Source: Bacteroidaceae bacterium
GTDB taxonomy: Bacteria > Bacteroidota > Bacteroidia > Bacteroidales > Bacteroidaceae
Assembly (NCBI GenBank): GCA_017616915.1
Contig: JAFZXF010000019.1
Coordinates: 1-43,510 of the forward strand
Direction: 5' to 3'
DNA: 43,510 bases
Below the pieces are notes generated by a model that saw nothing but the letters and a program-made list of their open reading frames with translations, was not told where the DNA came from and ran no database searches. A program made the translations under genes and the position numbers. Shown one piece after another: positions 18,052 to 26,400 of this stretch. Position 1 is the first letter of the stretch; the number at the start of each line of letters is the position of its first letter.

Positions 18052-19748
18052 TAAACCACAGTAGAAAAGTCCTTTCCATCTTTTTCTGTTTTCTATTCTC
18101 TTATCTATATGCTTTCTCAGCGGGTGCTGTAGACAAAAAGGCAGGCCTGTCAATTGTCAAGATAAGCACAGCCAAAGCTGATGGCAGCACAATAGGCGAG
18201 AGCACCGGCTTTGCTATAAAGACCGCTGAAGGCGAAATAGAGATACTCAGCGTATACAGCATTTTCAAGCACGCAGCCAAAGCTACTGTTACCGATGCCA
18301 AAGGCAAGAAAACGCAAGCCAAGCGAATCACCGGAGCCAACGACCTTTACGACGTGGTGCGCTTCACTGTTGACAACGCCGGCATGCCGCCGTTCCCGAT
18401 AGCCAACGGTAAATTGTCGGTGGGCAACAAAGCTATCATCCTGAAACCGCAAGGCAAAGGCAAGACTCAGTCTATAGAGGTGACCATTGCCGAGGCTCCT
18501 GAACACAGCGGACTTACTTACTACACCATTGACCGCGCAGCCGATGGCGCTCTTGCCGGATGTCCTCTGCTCAACAACAATGGCGAAGTGGTGGGCGTTA
18601 TCCAGCGCAGCCCGACGAGCGAATCCTCTAAAACCTATGCAATAGGCATAGAGTTCAATGAGGCTTTGGAAGTCAGCACTATGTCGGCAGCTGATATCTC
18701 GCTGCAGAACATCTATATTCCCAAGCAACTGCCCGCCGTCAAGGAACAAGCGGCCAGCTATATATACCTGCTCACTCGGAATGCCAAGGACACTCTCTCG
18801 TATCTGACCAATTTAGCCGATTTCATCGAGAAATACCCGGAGGATTTCTTTGGTTACACCGAGCGTGCAGAGTTCTATGCCGGCACCGGTCAGTACTCCT
18901 TGGCTGAGGCCGATTACGACAAGGCGCTGCAAGTGTGCTCCGACAAGGCAGATGTTCACAATGCCATGAGTACAGTGCTTTACAATCTGAATCAGAATAA
19001 AGCCTATCAGCAATACAAGGATTGGGATCTCAATCGCGCTCTCAGCGAAAGCGAGCAGGCCTATTCGCTCAATCCTTCTCCGCTCTTCCTTATGCAGAAA
19101 GGCAAGTGTCTTTATGCTCTCCGCCGATATGCAGAGGCTGCCGACACATACGATCAAATCAACAAGACCTCCTTCCGCTCGTCGGAGAACTATTTCTGCC
19201 AGTCACGGGCTTTGGAGAAAGCCGGCGGTGATTCCACGCAGGTTCTGGCTCTGCTCGATAGTGCAGTGGTGATGTTTGCACGCCCACTGCGGTCGGAGGC
19301 GGCTCCTTATGTTCTCTATCGCGCAAACCAGTATAACCGCTATGGCTACTACAAGGAGGCGGCTGTCGATTACCAGGAATATGAAAACCTTATCGGGACG
19401 AAGAAACTCAACGATGTATTCTTCTACAACAAGTCGGATGCGGAGCTGCGGGCCCGCCTCTATCCGCAAGCTCTCAACGATATAGAGAAGGCTTTGGCCG
19501 TGAATCCCAATGAGTATGTGTATCTCATCCAGAAGGCGCTCATTGAGACTCGCACCGGCCACTTTGAGGAAGCCGTTTTCACTGCCACTCAGGCACAGAA
19601 GATTGATCCTAACGATCCCGACTCGTACAAGCTTATCGGCATTTCCTTGGGAGAAATGGGGCGTAAGTCAGAAGCCCGCGCTAATCTGCAGAAAGCCTAT
19701 GAGCTCGGCGACACAGAGGCTCTTGAGTGGCTCAATTCCATGAAGTAA
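18048..19748 (+). CDS. TPR protein with an inactive trypsin-like protease domain
   Basis: A 566-residue exported protein: signal peptide (ending FSAGA), a trypsin-like fold at about 30-210, then tetratricopeptide repeats to the end (for example YSLAEADYDKALQV, LYPQALNDIEKALAVNPN, GHFEEAVFTATQAQKIDPN). In the protease part the usual N-Y-H-V at the catalytic His reads V-Y-S-I, and the usual GNSGGPL at the catalytic Ser reads ALAGCPLL. Two of three triad residues are therefore absent, though the Asp region (NDLYDVVRF) is kept. It probably binds rather than cuts. It is translationally coupled to recN (ATGA overlap), but a joint role is not evident. Confidence 0.85.
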   Translation: MINHSRKVLSIFFCFLFSYLYAFSAGAVDKKAGLSIVKISTAKADGSTIGESTGFAIKTAEGEIEILSVYSIFKHAAKATVTDAKGKKTQAKRITGANDLYDVVRFTVDNAGMPPFPIANGKLSVGNKAIILKPQGKGKTQSIEVTIAEAPEHSGLTYYTIDRAADGALAGCPLLNNNGEVVGVIQRSPTSESSKTYAIGIEFNEALEVSTMSAADISLQNIYIPKQLPAVKEQAASYIYLLTRNAKDTLSYLTNLADFIEKYPEDFFGYTERAEFYAGTGQYSLAEADYDKALQVCSDKADVHNAMSTVLYNLNQNKAYQQYKDWDLNRALSESEQAYSLNPSPLFLMQKGKCLYALRRYAEAADTYDQINKTSFRSSENYFCQSRALEKAGGDSTQVLALLDSAVVMFARPLRSEAAPYVLYRANQYNRYGYYKEAAVDYQEYENLIGTKKLNDVFFYNKSDAELRARLYPQALNDIEKALAVNPNEYVYLIQKALIETRTGHFEEAVFTATQAQKIDPNDPDSYKLIGISLGEMGRKSEARANLQKAYELGDTEALEWLNSMK

Positions 19749-19760
19749 TTCTCGATTTAC

Positions 19761-20792
19761 ATGACCATCGGCACGCTTGACCTTGGCCCACGGCCCGTTC
19801 TCCTTGCACCAATGGAGGACGTCACCGACATCGGATTCCGCCTGCTCTGTCGGCAGATGGGTGCTGCGATGGTGTATTCGGAGTTCGTCTCAAGCGACGC
19901 TTTGGTGCGCAATGTCAACCGTACGGTTCAGAAACTTGAGGTTTGTCCCGAAGAGCGTCCTGTGGCGATTCAGATTTATGGCAAATATCCCGATGCAATG
20001 GAAGAAGCCGCTCGCATCGTGGTTGAAACGGCGCGTCCCGATATCCTGGATATCAATTTCGGCTGCCCGGTGAAGCGTGTAGCTTCCAAGGGAGCCGGGG
20101 CAGGACTACTGCAGAATGTGCCGCTCATGCTTGAGATTGCCCGCCGCGTGGTGGATGCAGTCGATGTGCCGGTAACTGCCAAGACTCGCCTGGGCTGGGA
20201 CCAAAACCATATCATTATTCAGGATCTCGCAGAGCAACTGCAGGATCAGGGCATTCAGGCTCTCACTATCCACGGGCGCACTCGCTCACAGATGTACACC
20301 GGTCAAGCCAATTGGGATCCGATAGCCGAGGTGAAGCGCAATCCGCGCATTCATATCCCGATTATCGGCAATGGCGATATCGACAGTCCCCAAAAAGCGC
20401 TCGATGCTTTCAATCTTTACGGAGTGGATGCTATCATGGTAGGACGCGCGACCTTTGGCCGCCCTTGGATCTTCCGTGAAATCAATGCGGTGTTGCAGAA
20501 AACTGACGAACAGGAAGTACCAATGGTCAATGCTCAATGCTCAATGCTCAATGAAGAATGTCCAATGACAAACGATTGGAAGCTGAATACACTCAAGCAG
20601 CAGGTGCTGACCTGCATTGCCCATCTAGACGAGCGCCGCGGCATTCTCCACTCGCGCCGCCACATTGCCAATTCGCCTATTTTCAAGGGCATACCGAATT
20701 TCCGCGAGCATCGCATCGCTATGCTTCGCGCCGAAACAGCCGATGAACTCTTCCGCCTTATGGAAGAGGCTCGGCATCTCATTCCTGATTAG
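19761..20792 (+). CDS. dusB: tRNA-dihydrouridine synthase (DusB type)
   Basis: An FMN enzyme that reduces uridines in tRNA D-loops. The 343-residue protein shows the family landmarks: RPVLLAPMEDVTDIGFRLLC (FMN contact), DILDINFGCPVKRVASKGAGAGLL (catalytic Cys in GCP), TAKTRLGW, LTIHGRTRSQMYTG, IIGNGDIDSP and IMVGRATFGRPWIF. The C-terminal helical domain begins around residue 275, after an odd linker (MVNAQCSMLNEECPMTN) produced by a 7-bp tandem repeat. The subtype (DusB) is a best guess. It is the last gene of the dnaN run, 12 bp after the TPR gene and converging with the glycosidase-like gene. Confidence 0.92.
   Translation: MTIGTLDLGPRPVLLAPMEDVTDIGFRLLCRQMGAAMVYSEFVSSDALVRNVNRTVQKLEVCPEERPVAIQIYGKYPDAMEEAARIVVETARPDILDINFGCPVKRVASKGAGAGLLQNVPLMLEIARRVVDAVDVPVTAKTRLGWDQNHIIIQDLAEQLQDQGIQALTIHGRTRSQMYTGQANWDPIAEVKRNPRIHIPIIGNGDIDSPQKALDAFNLYGVDAIMVGRATFGRPWIFREINAVLQKTDEQEVPMVNAQCSMLNEECPMTNDWKLNTLKQQVLTCIAHLDERRGILHSRRHIANSPIFKGIPNFREHRIAMLRAETADELFRLMEEARHLIPD
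20522..20570 (+). repeat. In-frame 7-bp tandem repeat (aatgctc type, 7 units) inside the Dus gene
   Basis: Units aatggtc, aatgctc x3, aatgaag, aatgtcc, aatgaca. Read in frame they give the linker MVNAQCSMLNEECPMTN between the catalytic barrel and the helical domain. Same motif as at 7833 and, inverted, at 7239. Confidence 0.9.
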
Positions 20793-20798
20793 TGGAAA

Positions 20799-22814
20799 CT
20801 AAAGAACGACTTTCTTCGTCTCGCCGTTGCGGATGGCGAAAGTCTGCGTCTTGTTGCCCTGCGAAACCGTGAGTTTTACCTTCCCGGCTTTCGCGCTGCC
20901 CACTCTTTCTACCTTGATGTCAAAGTCGCTGCCAAAGGCGCGGATGTGGCGCAGCTCCATCTGCGGCCATGCTGAGGGCAGATGCGGCGTTATATCAAAC
21001 GAGTTAAAGCCAGTGGGGCGGATGCCAAACAGTCCCTCCGTGATGATGCGGCCGTAGAGTCCGCTCTCAGCCGAGAGATGACGCTGACTGCCTTCGGGCC
21101 AAGCCTCAATAGCGTAAGGCACATGGTCGCCCAGCAGTCGGGTCTCGGAGTAGCGGTGCAGGAAGTCGAGGGCCCGCTCTGTATCGCCCACATAGAATGC
21201 TCCTCTCAGCGCGTAGAGCGTTGTGCGGTCCCAGAAAGTCTTGTCGCCGGCCTGCGTCAGCATGCCGTTCACGGTCCACAGTCGCGGCGAGAACAGTGCG
21301 TCGAGCGTTCCCGCGGCTTTCTCGTTGATGCCCATCACCAGCGGGATGCATATCCACGAGCGGAGCACATCGTTGCCCTTATAATAAATATAGGTATTGA
21401 AGCCCTCAATCGGTCCGGCGAAGTAGGTGTTGATATTCTTGCGCAGCTGCTTTGCCTCAGCGGCATAAGTTTTGGCAAGGGTGGCCGGTTCGCCCATCAG
21501 CGGAGCCAGATAGCTTGCTGAGACGAGCGCATCGTAATAAAGGCTCGATGTGCACAGGTTGGCTTCGCCCGCAGGGAAACGGCCTTCCAGTTCGTCGGCA
21601 TCGCTCTTTACCACACCGCCGTCGTTGAGCTTCTGCTTGCAGTATTCCAGGCACCACTTGATTAGCGGCCACAGCTCGCGAGCCTCTTCTTTGTCACCGC
21701 GAGTCAGCACGTAGCGTGCCGCACCGTAGGCAATCATCGCCGCATCGCCGCGGTCGCCGGCTCCGTTCCAGATGTCGGTGCCCTCAGCGATAATCGACGA
21801 CGGAATAGGTTTCATCTCATTGTTCATGAAGCGGGCGAACATCTTGTAACTGTTCAGCGCCGAGGCGTTACCGTAGGCGTAGCCCGTGAACGGGAAATAA
21901 GGATTCACGTACTCTGCCTGGTCGTTTGCCCAGATGGCTGCGTAGTAGCTTTCGCCGCCCGGTCCGTGCATCGGACCGCCCGCAGTCTCGTAAATACTCT
22001 CACAGGCTCTCACTTTTGAGAAGGCAAACATCCGGTTGATTACTTCATCGGGAGTCTTCAGCACCAGATTGTCCTGCAAAGCGGCAACAAGGGCCTCGCG
22101 GGCTTCGAGTTCCTTCTTGCATTGGATATTGGCCGTTGGCCATTTCACGTTCAGCAGTGAGCCTTGAACATTGTTTCCGTCTTCTCCGCTAATTATTCCG
22201 TAGAACTCAGCCTTCTCACCTGGCTTTAGAGTCACCGTCTGCGGATTGAGTGCCATGCAGCAGATAGCATAACTGCCTTTCACTCCCTTGGCGGGATCCG
22301 TGAGCGTTATATTATTATAATAAGGTATAGTGACTTTCATGTCCTTGTTGCCCTCATTCTTTATCTCCATAATCTCAATCAGGGCGGGCTGTTCGGTGGA
22401 AGGGAACCATGTACGTGTGACTTGTGCGTCGCCCATGCGGCTCTCGGCCTTGAGCGTGCCTTTGAGTGTGACGCGCTCCACCTTGTCGCGGGTGGCGCGA
22501 TAGTTATTGATTACGAGATTGTCCATGAGGTCCCACTCAATCCTACGCATCAGCGAGGCATGAGTGTTGTTGGGCACTGTGCGCAGCATCGGCCACACCA
22601 TTCCTTTGTTCACGGTGAACGAGCCGTCGTCCTTCACGGCGTAGCGAAGCACCACGCTCACCCGCTTGCCGCTCATCTCCACATGGTCATTGTAACCCGT
22701 CAGAGCCTGGCTCGACAACACGATGGAACCGTCGTCGGCCATCTGCCAACGACTCTCTGCATAACTCAGCGCAGCGATTACTGCCACACAAATAAAAACA
22801 AATACTCTTTTCAT
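20799..22814 (-). CDS. Secreted six-hairpin glycosidase-like protein
   Basis: A 671-residue protein with a signal peptide (MKRVFVFICVAVIAALSYA). An N-terminal beta-rich region (to about 290) precedes an (alpha/alpha) barrel-like region with features of six-hairpin glycosidases: CESIYETAGGPMHGPGGESY, ANDQAEYVNPYFPFTGY, GDRGDAAMIAYGAARYVL, IEAWPEGSQRHLSAESGLYGRIITEGLFGI. A beta-sandwich cap ends the protein. Substrate and GH family cannot be named; it may act on plant or host glycans. I chose the ATG at 22814 (22826 also possible) because a -7 element at 22838-22845 rules out the longer frame start at 22889. It stands alone, converging with the Dus gene 6 bp away. Confidence 0.8.
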   Translation of the reverse strand: MKRVFVFICVAVIAALSYAESRWQMADDGSIVLSSQALTGYNDHVEMSGKRVSVVLRYAVKDDGSFTVNKGMVWPMLRTVPNNTHASLMRRIEWDLMDNLVINNYRATRDKVERVTLKGTLKAESRMGDAQVTRTWFPSTEQPALIEIMEIKNEGNKDMKVTIPYYNNITLTDPAKGVKGSYAICCMALNPQTVTLKPGEKAEFYGIISGEDGNNVQGSLLNVKWPTANIQCKKELEAREALVAALQDNLVLKTPDEVINRMFAFSKVRACESIYETAGGPMHGPGGESYYAAIWANDQAEYVNPYFPFTGYAYGNASALNSYKMFARFMNNEMKPIPSSIIAEGTDIWNGAGDRGDAAMIAYGAARYVLTRGDKEEARELWPLIKWCLEYCKQKLNDGGVVKSDADELEGRFPAGEANLCTSSLYYDALVSASYLAPLMGEPATLAKTYAAEAKQLRKNINTYFAGPIEGFNTYIYYKGNDVLRSWICIPLVMGINEKAAGTLDALFSPRLWTVNGMLTQAGDKTFWDRTTLYALRGAFYVGDTERALDFLHRYSETRLLGDHVPYAIEAWPEGSQRHLSAESGLYGRIITEGLFGIRPTGFNSFDITPHLPSAWPQMELRHIRAFGSDFDIKVERVGSAKAGKVKLTVSQGNKTQTFAIRNGETKKVVL

Positions 22815-22837
22815 CTTGTTAATCATTATATTTGCTG

Positions 22838-22845
22838 CAAAATTA
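22838..22845 (-). promoter_or_regulatory. -7 element for the glycosidase-like gene
   Basis: The minus strand reads TAATTTTG then C, a match to TAnnTTTG 24-31 bp upstream of the ATG at 22814. It fixes the start downstream of this point. Confidence 0.65.
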
Positions 22846-22870
22846 GTAAAAAGATTGAACATCGGGCGGC

Positions 22871-23190
22871 AAAGCGTGAACAAAATCATCTATTCCCCGA
22901 AAATTATCGCCATCTCGTGCAAAATCATCGCGTACTGGCGCCGAAGAATCAGCACCTCGCGCCGGTTTTCCTCGTTCTCATTTTCTCTAATCAGCATCTC
23001 GCAAAATTTCTAAGGGCATTCAAATGGAATTGAAAGGCCTTAAAAATGGAATTGAATGCCCTTTCAAATAGAATTCTAAGGGCATAGAATTTTTGCGAGA
23101 TCGTGATTTGTTGTTTTTAGTACGTGATTCGCAGCTTTGAGTACGTGGTTTGTGGATTTGAGTACGTGATAAATTCTATCGAGTAGGCGT
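22871..23190. repeat. Converging 21-24-bp repeat arrays around a stem-loop core
   Basis: From 23100 to 23183 four 21-bp units follow one another (the last three opening tacgtg); on the minus strand they read as heptads such as NHVLKTT, NHVLKAA and YHVLKST. From about 22881 to 23010, units of about 21-24 bp on the + strand encode similar N-x-H-L blocks (NHRVLAP, NQHLAP, NQHLAK). Between them, 23005-23090 holds ttctaagggcat twice (direct) and aagggcattcaa pairing with ttgaatgcccttt. TCTCGCAAAA occurs at both core edges in inverted orientation. No gene fits this stretch; it looks like a palindromic intergenic element. Confidence 0.7.
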
Positions 23191-23383
23191 TTATTTTCAA
23201 CGAAATCGGATTTAATTTCAGTCGGTGCAGAGTTCTTCTCAATTAGTACTTGTTTTGTTTTTTCTGGCTCGTATTTGCTATCGTGGCGTGGCAAAAACCT
23301 CGTTTTCTTGTGCGAAAAGTCAGAAAATAATCCTCTCTCTACATTTTTTTGCGTAGAGATAGCCTTGTCTGCGATGAAATTAC

Positions 23384-23391
23384 TACTTTTG
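23384..23391 (+). promoter_or_regulatory. -7 element for the initiator tRNA
   Basis: TACTTTTG then CA, 17 bp before the tRNA 5' end, matching TAnnTTTG. A partial TTG box lies upstream. Confidence 0.65.
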
Positions 23392-23408
23392 CAGTCCAAA
23401 ATCAAGAT

Positions 23409-23481
23409 CGCGGAGTGGAGCAGTTGGTAGCTCGCCAGGCTCATAACCTGGAGGTCGCATGTTCGAGTCCTGCCTCCGCAA
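23409..23481 (+). tRNA. Initiator tRNA-fMet (anticodon CAT)
   Basis: A 73-nt cloverleaf without encoded CCA. Acceptor 23409-23415 pairs with 23474-23480 except position 1 (C) opposite 72 (A), the C1-A72 mismatch that marks bacterial initiators. The D-arm GGAGCAGTTGGTAGCTC is close to E. coli initiator tRNA. The anticodon CAT is at 23442-23444 in loop CTCATAA. The anticodon stem reads CCAGG/CCTGG, so pair 29-41 is A-U instead of the usual third G-C pair. The T-stem has one U-C mismatch (23460/23470). Terminator directly downstream. Confidence 0.93.
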
Positions 23482-23492
23482 CAATCCTAAGG

Positions 23493-23530
23493 GAGTCCCG
23501 AAAGCACCATGCAAATCGGGACTCTTTTTT
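23493..23530 (+). terminator. Rho-independent terminator after the initiator tRNA
   Basis: A 9-bp stem, gagtcccga (23493-23501) with tcgggactc (23516-23524), 14-nt loop, then six Ts. Confidence 0.88.
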
Positions 23531-23575
23531 CAAAGAAAGATGTTTGTGAATATGAACTCTTAAATCCTTACAATA

Positions 23576-25336
23576 ATGCACTGGCTCACCACTCTCTTTA
23601 CCGACACCCAAAGCGTGGCTCACACCGTATTGCTCCTGGCTCTCGTAATCGCTCTCGGCTACAAGCTGGGCAAGATTAAAGTCGGCGGAGTATCGCTGGG
23701 ATCAACGTTTGTGCTTTTCACGGGCATCATGGCGGGCCATATATATAATGTAGTAGGACTTGCTTCGGGAGTTCCCTCTGCGGAAGGAGGCGCGGGCTAT
23801 GCGGCTCCGTTGCCGGTGCTCAACTTCGTGCAGGACTTCGGTCTGATTCTCTTCGTTTATTGTATAGGTCTGCAAGTGGGCCCGGGCTTTTTCTCTTCGC
23901 TCCGCAAGGACGGCTTGAAGCTCAATGGATTCTCGGTGCTGACCATCCTGCTCAACATTGGCGTGATGCTGGGCTGCTACTATCTGTTTTTCAACACCGA
24001 CGACCTCAAAAACCTGCCGATGATGGTGGGCGTGATGTGTGGTGCGGTGACTAACACTCCGGGTCTTGGTGCTGCCAACGAAACTCTGAACGAGGTTGCA
24101 GCCAACAATCCCGCCTTGCAGCAAGCCATGGATGGTCACCAGATTGCTTCGGCCTATGCTTGTGCCTATCCGCTGGCTGTGATAGGCATGATTGGTGCGG
24201 TGATTCTGCTGCGTTACCTTATGAAAATAAAGCTCGACAAAGAGCAGGCCGAGGTGAAGCATCAAATGGAGGATAATCCCCATGCCAAGCCTCATTGCAT
24301 GACCATCAGGATGCAGAATCGTGCTCTCGACGGTATCACCATCCGCAAGATTCGCGACTTTGTGGGCCGCAACTTCGTTTGCTCCCGCATGGAGCGCGAC
24401 GGTGAGGTTAGCACTCCGAATATCGACACGGTGCTGCGCCGCGACGACCTGTTGCGCATAGTTTGCGCCGAGGATGATGCCGAAGCGGTCACCGCTTTTA
24501 TGGGTACAGAGGAAGAGAAGGACTGGCAGCTGGCTCCGTCGCCGATTATCTCGAAGCGCGTGGTAGTTACCAAGCCTGAGGTTGAAGGCAAGACGCTGGC
24601 GCAGATGCATTTCAGCAGTGTGCTGGGCGTTAACGTGACTCGTCTCACCCGTTCGGGCATCGACCTCTTTGCCGACCGCAACCTGAGACTGCAGATTGGC
24701 GACCGACTGTTGCTGGTGGGCCCGCAGGAAAGTATCAACCACGCTGAGAGCGCCGTGGGCAACTCGATTAAGCGACTGAAGCACCCCAATATTGGGCCGC
24801 TCTTCATCGGAGTGTTGCTCGGAGTTCTACTCGGCAGCATCCCGTTTGCCATCAGCGGTATTCCCAACCCTGTGAAACTCGGTCTGGCAGGCGGTCCGCT
24901 GATTGTGGCAATCCTTATTGGCGCCAAGGGCTACAAACTGCGCATCACGTCCTACACCACTACGAGTGTCAACATGTTTGTTCGCGAGCTGGGGCTTAGT
25001 CTGTTCCTTGCAGCCGTGGGCATCAAGGCTGGCGCCAACTTCTGGGACACGCTGTCGCAGGGCGATGGAATCAAATATGTTTGGGTGGGCTTCCTGATTA
25101 CTGTGGTGCCGATTTTCATCTCTGGCATTATTGCCAGGGTGCGCCTCAAACTGAATTACTTCACCCTGAGCGGTCTGATAGCCGGCACTTACACCGACCC
25201 GCCGCTGCTGGGTTTTGCCAGTCAGCTGGCTAACAACAACGCACCCGCAGTGGGCTATTCCACCGTTTATCCGCTGTCCATGTTCCTGCGCATTCTCTCC
25301 GCCCAGTTGATCATTCTGCTGTTTCTGGGCGCATGA
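23576..25336 (+). CDS. AspT/YidE/YbjL-type transporter with two RCK_C domains
   Basis: A 586-residue inner-membrane protein. Two similar hydrophobic halves (about 1-220 and 400-586) surround a pair of TrkA_C/RCK_C regulatory domains (about 240-310, ALDGITIRKIRDFVGRNFVC; and 325-395, VVVTKPEVEGKTLAQMHF). Each half has the AspT/YidE/YbjL duplication pattern, for example GVMCGAVTNTPGLGAANE and SGLIAGTYTDPPLLGFASQ. Relatives exchange small carboxylates such as aspartate and alanine, but the substrate here is unknown. It lies 45 bp past the tRNA terminator with no TAnnTTTG seen in between, so its promoter is unclear. Confidence 0.9.
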   Translation: MHWLTTLFTDTQSVAHTVLLLALVIALGYKLGKIKVGGVSLGSTFVLFTGIMAGHIYNVVGLASGVPSAEGGAGYAAPLPVLNFVQDFGLILFVYCIGLQVGPGFFSSLRKDGLKLNGFSVLTILLNIGVMLGCYYLFFNTDDLKNLPMMVGVMCGAVTNTPGLGAANETLNEVAANNPALQQAMDGHQIASAYACAYPLAVIGMIGAVILLRYLMKIKLDKEQAEVKHQMEDNPHAKPHCMTIRMQNRALDGITIRKIRDFVGRNFVCSRMERDGEVSTPNIDTVLRRDDLLRIVCAEDDAEAVTAFMGTEEEKDWQLAPSPIISKRVVVTKPEVEGKTLAQMHFSSVLGVNVTRLTRSGIDLFADRNLRLQIGDRLLLVGPQESINHAESAVGNSIKRLKHPNIGPLFIGVLLGVLLGSIPFAISGIPNPVKLGLAGGPLIVAILIGAKGYKLRITSYTTTSVNMFVRELGLSLFLAAVGIKAGANFWDTLSQGDGIKYVWVGFLITVVPIFISGIIARVRLKLNYFTLSGLIAGTYTDPPLLGFASQLANNNAPAVGYSTVYPLSMFLRILSAQLIILLFLGA

Positions 25337-25437
25337 TGTTGGAATCTGCAACTGTGTCGTTTAAACGGAGCTAAATCCCACATTTTATTGCAATCTGCAA
25401 AAAAAAATGGATGGAAAAGAAAAAAAAACGCCTTTTC

Positions 25438-25471
25438 TTTGTACTTCTTTCCCGAATTATTCCTAATTTTG
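25438..25471 (+). promoter_or_regulatory. Promoter of the export-lipoprotein/BY-kinase operon
   Basis: TTTG at 25438-25441 and TAATTTTG at 25464-25471, spacer 22 bp (consensus 19-21). Transcription would start near 25478, leaving a leader of about 60 nt. Confidence 0.7.
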
Positions 25472-25536
25472 CACAATCAATAGTTGTTAGCAACTAATAC
25501 CTTAAGCATCTTTAACCGATAATATTGAAAAGAGAT

Positions 25537-26355
25537 ATGAAGAAAATCCTGTTTTTCCTGGCTGTAGCAGCCACAGCATTTATGACCTCCTGTGTAAACA
25601 ACAAGGAGATGATTTACCTGCAAGGAGCCGACTCAATTTATGCCAAGTCGGTAGCTATCAACAAGGACTTCCAGTTGCTGATTCAGAGCGACGACCAGTT
25701 GGCTATCTCCATCACCTCGCGTGACGCGGCGCTGATTAACCAGTTTAACAACAGCATCCTGGTTGGCTCGGGCGGTGGTAGCAGCCCCAACGGTTCCACT
25801 TACACCAGTCAGGCGATGACGCAGAGCGGACTGAGCTACTTCTATGTTTATCAGGATGGCTATATTGATTTCCCCATCATCGGCAGGGTGAAAGCTGCAG
25901 GTCGCACCGTGGATCAGTTGGCTGAGGATATCCGCCAGAAGCTTGCCAAGGATGTGAACGATGTGCAGGTTTCCACAAAGATAATGAGTTTCAAGATTAC
26001 GGTGCTTGGCGACGTGAAGACTCCCGGTACGCAGAGCTACACCGGGCAGCGCCTTACGCTGTTGGAGGCTTTGGGCCGCGCCGGCGACCTTAACGCCAGT
26101 GCCATCCGCACCAATGTGATGGTTATCCGTGAGGAGAACGGCAAGCGCACCTCCTACAAGATTGACCTGACGAACCCTGAATCGGTGTTCAACTCGCCCG
26201 CCTACTACATGCAGCAGAACGACCTTATCTATGTAGAGTCCAACAAGTCGGTGAAGGTGAAGGGTAGCACTTCCTACACTTATCTGACCGTGACGGGTAC
26301 CTTGGTGAGCATGCTCGCCTCCATCGTTTCGCTCATAATCGCACTTACGAATTAA
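25537..26355 (+). CDS. Wza-like polysaccharide export lipoprotein
   Basis: Forms the outer-membrane/periplasmic export channel for capsule or exopolysaccharide in partnership with a Wzc-type kinase. The 272-residue protein has a lipoprotein signal (MKKILFFLAVAATAFMTSC, Cys19). A Poly_export domain lies at about 40-140 (DFQLLIQSDDQLAISIT ... YIDFPIIGRVKAAGRTVDQLAEDI), an SLBB domain at about 150-230 (ITVLGDVKTPGTQSYTGQRLTLLEALGRAGDL), and a hydrophobic C-terminus follows. I chose the ATG at 25537 rather than an in-frame TTG at 25525 because it gives a clean signal peptide. It is followed after 45 bp by the kinase gene. Confidence 0.92.
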   Translation: MKKILFFLAVAATAFMTSCVNNKEMIYLQGADSIYAKSVAINKDFQLLIQSDDQLAISITSRDAALINQFNNSILVGSGGGSSPNGSTYTSQAMTQSGLSYFYVYQDGYIDFPIIGRVKAAGRTVDQLAEDIRQKLAKDVNDVQVSTKIMSFKITVLGDVKTPGTQSYTGQRLTLLEALGRAGDLNASAIRTNVMVIREENGKRTSYKIDLTNPESVFNSPAYYMQQNDLIYVESNKSVKVKGSTSYTYLTVTGTLVSMLASIVSLIIALTN

Positions 26356-26360
26356 CAGAT

Positions 26361-26395
26361 AATTCTCAATTTTCAATTATAACCTTTCAATTTCA
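26361..26395. repeat. 7-bp tandem repeat before the BY-kinase start
   Basis: Degenerate 7-base units aattctc, aattttc, aattata, acctttc and aatttca fill the gap between the two operon genes and end 5 bp before the ATG. Confidence 0.65.
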
Positions 26396-26400
26396 AAAAA

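Noticed and set aside
22422..23033. 203-residue plus-strand open frame
   Set aside because: Its first two thirds are antisense to the glycosidase-like gene and the rest is the repeat array.
23100..23183. 21-bp repeats as a possible CRISPR array
   Set aside because: Units are contiguous and degenerate with no spacers, and no cas genes are present.
23076..23444. 122-residue minus-strand open frame with NHVLK heptads
   Set aside because: It overlaps the initiator tRNA and its promoter, and the heptads come from the 21-bp DNA repeat; treated as a repeat, not a gene.
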